A stretch of DNA of 5,056 nucleotides. It comes from Gammaproteobacteria bacterium. Lineage in GTDB: Bacteria > Pseudomonadota > Gammaproteobacteria > UBA9214. The notes beneath the pieces were generated by a model. The model made no database searches. It was not told the DNA's origin and saw only the letters and a list, made by a program, of their open reading frames with translations. Below, in pieces: positions 4,926 through 5,056 of the stretch. The position numbers and the translations under genes are program-made. Positions within the stretch are counted from its first letter, which is position 1, and each line of letters begins with the position of its first letter. The DNA lies in NCBI GenBank assembly GCA_029881775.1, contig JAOULY010000183.1:1-5056 (forward strand), written 5' to 3'.

Positions 4926-5056
4926 GCAAGCCTTGCAGATGCCATACATGTAGAGACAGTGATCGGTTAAATCATAACCAAAGTCTTTTGCGATGGTCTT
5001 TTGTCGCTGCTCGATTGTCTCGTCGACGAATTCGTCCACGCGCCCGCACTTTACAC
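4914..5056 (-). CDS. fur: Ferric uptake regulator Fur, C-terminal 46 residues
   Basis: The minus-strand frame from the right edge reads VKCGRVDEFVDETIEQRQ, then KTIAKDFGYDLTDHCLYMYG, and ends ICKACQAG before a TAA stop. This is the dimerisation and metal-binding domain of Fur, the iron-responsive repressor of about 140-150 residues; the DNA-binding domain is outside the window. The incomplete first codon ends in GT and is probably TGT (Cys), completing the CxxC of the family's CxxCG segment. A second CxxC (CKAC) follows near the end, so a four-cysteine structural zinc site is plausible. The Glu in DETIEQRQ and the His in TDHCLY align with E. coli Fur metal ligands. The protein stops soon after the second pair and lacks E. 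coli's longer His-containing tail. It is convergent with recN. The truncation is a window effect. Confidence 0.93.
   Translation of the reverse strand, partial: VKCGRVDEFVDETIEQRQKTIAKDFGYDLTDHCLYMYGICKACQAG

Noticed and set aside
1..5056. A new multi-gene defence, mobile or biosynthetic system
   Set aside because: All five genes are well-known core genes in a familiar arrangement; only the regulatory architecture is of interest.

Overview
The window is a compact chromosomal core-gene segment, probably from a GC-rich gammaproteobacterium outside the Enterobacteriaceae. Two things point there. The NAD kinase, RecN, GrpE and Fur proteins read like the gammaproteobacterial families. The cluster also combines hrcA-grpE-dnaK with nadK, recN and fur, and enterobacteria lack hrcA. 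Assignment below class level is not possible from this sequence. I see no mobile element, CRISPR array, tRNA or rRNA, and no sign of a new multi-gene system.

Left half (1-1942), all read leftward: hrcA, then grpE, then the first 55 codons of dnaK, running off the window edge. This is a heat-shock operon: HrcA is the repressor, DnaK the Hsp70 chaperone and GrpE its nucleotide-exchange factor. Two good matches to heat-shock sigma-factor (sigma-32, RpoH) promoters sit inside it. One is at the hrcA/grpE junction, with its -35 box inside the last codons of hrcA. The other is in the 107-bp grpE-dnaK gap. grpE and dnaK therefore look able to be induced separately from hrcA.

Centre (1943-2106): a 164-bp divergent regulatory region between hrcA and nadK. 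It holds a CIRCE-like inverted repeat (the HrcA operator) with the canonical 9-base spacer and 14 of 18 consensus bases, back-to-back candidate promoters, and a second perfect 9-bp inverted repeat that flanks another CIRCE-like half-site. The placement suggests HrcA autoregulation. It also raises the possibility that HrcA affects the nadK-recN transcript.

Right half (2107-5056): nadK (NAD kinase, makes NADP) and recN (SMC-like DNA double-strand-break repair protein) read rightward, only 3 bp apart, and are almost certainly one transcript. After a 212-bp gene-free gap with hairpins comes the C-terminal 46 codons of fur (ferric uptake regulator), convergent with recN and cut by the right edge.

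The most interesting part is regulatory: HrcA/CIRCE control apparently layered with sigma-32 control in one operon, and the CIRCE-like element shared with a divergent NAD-kinase/DNA-repair operon.
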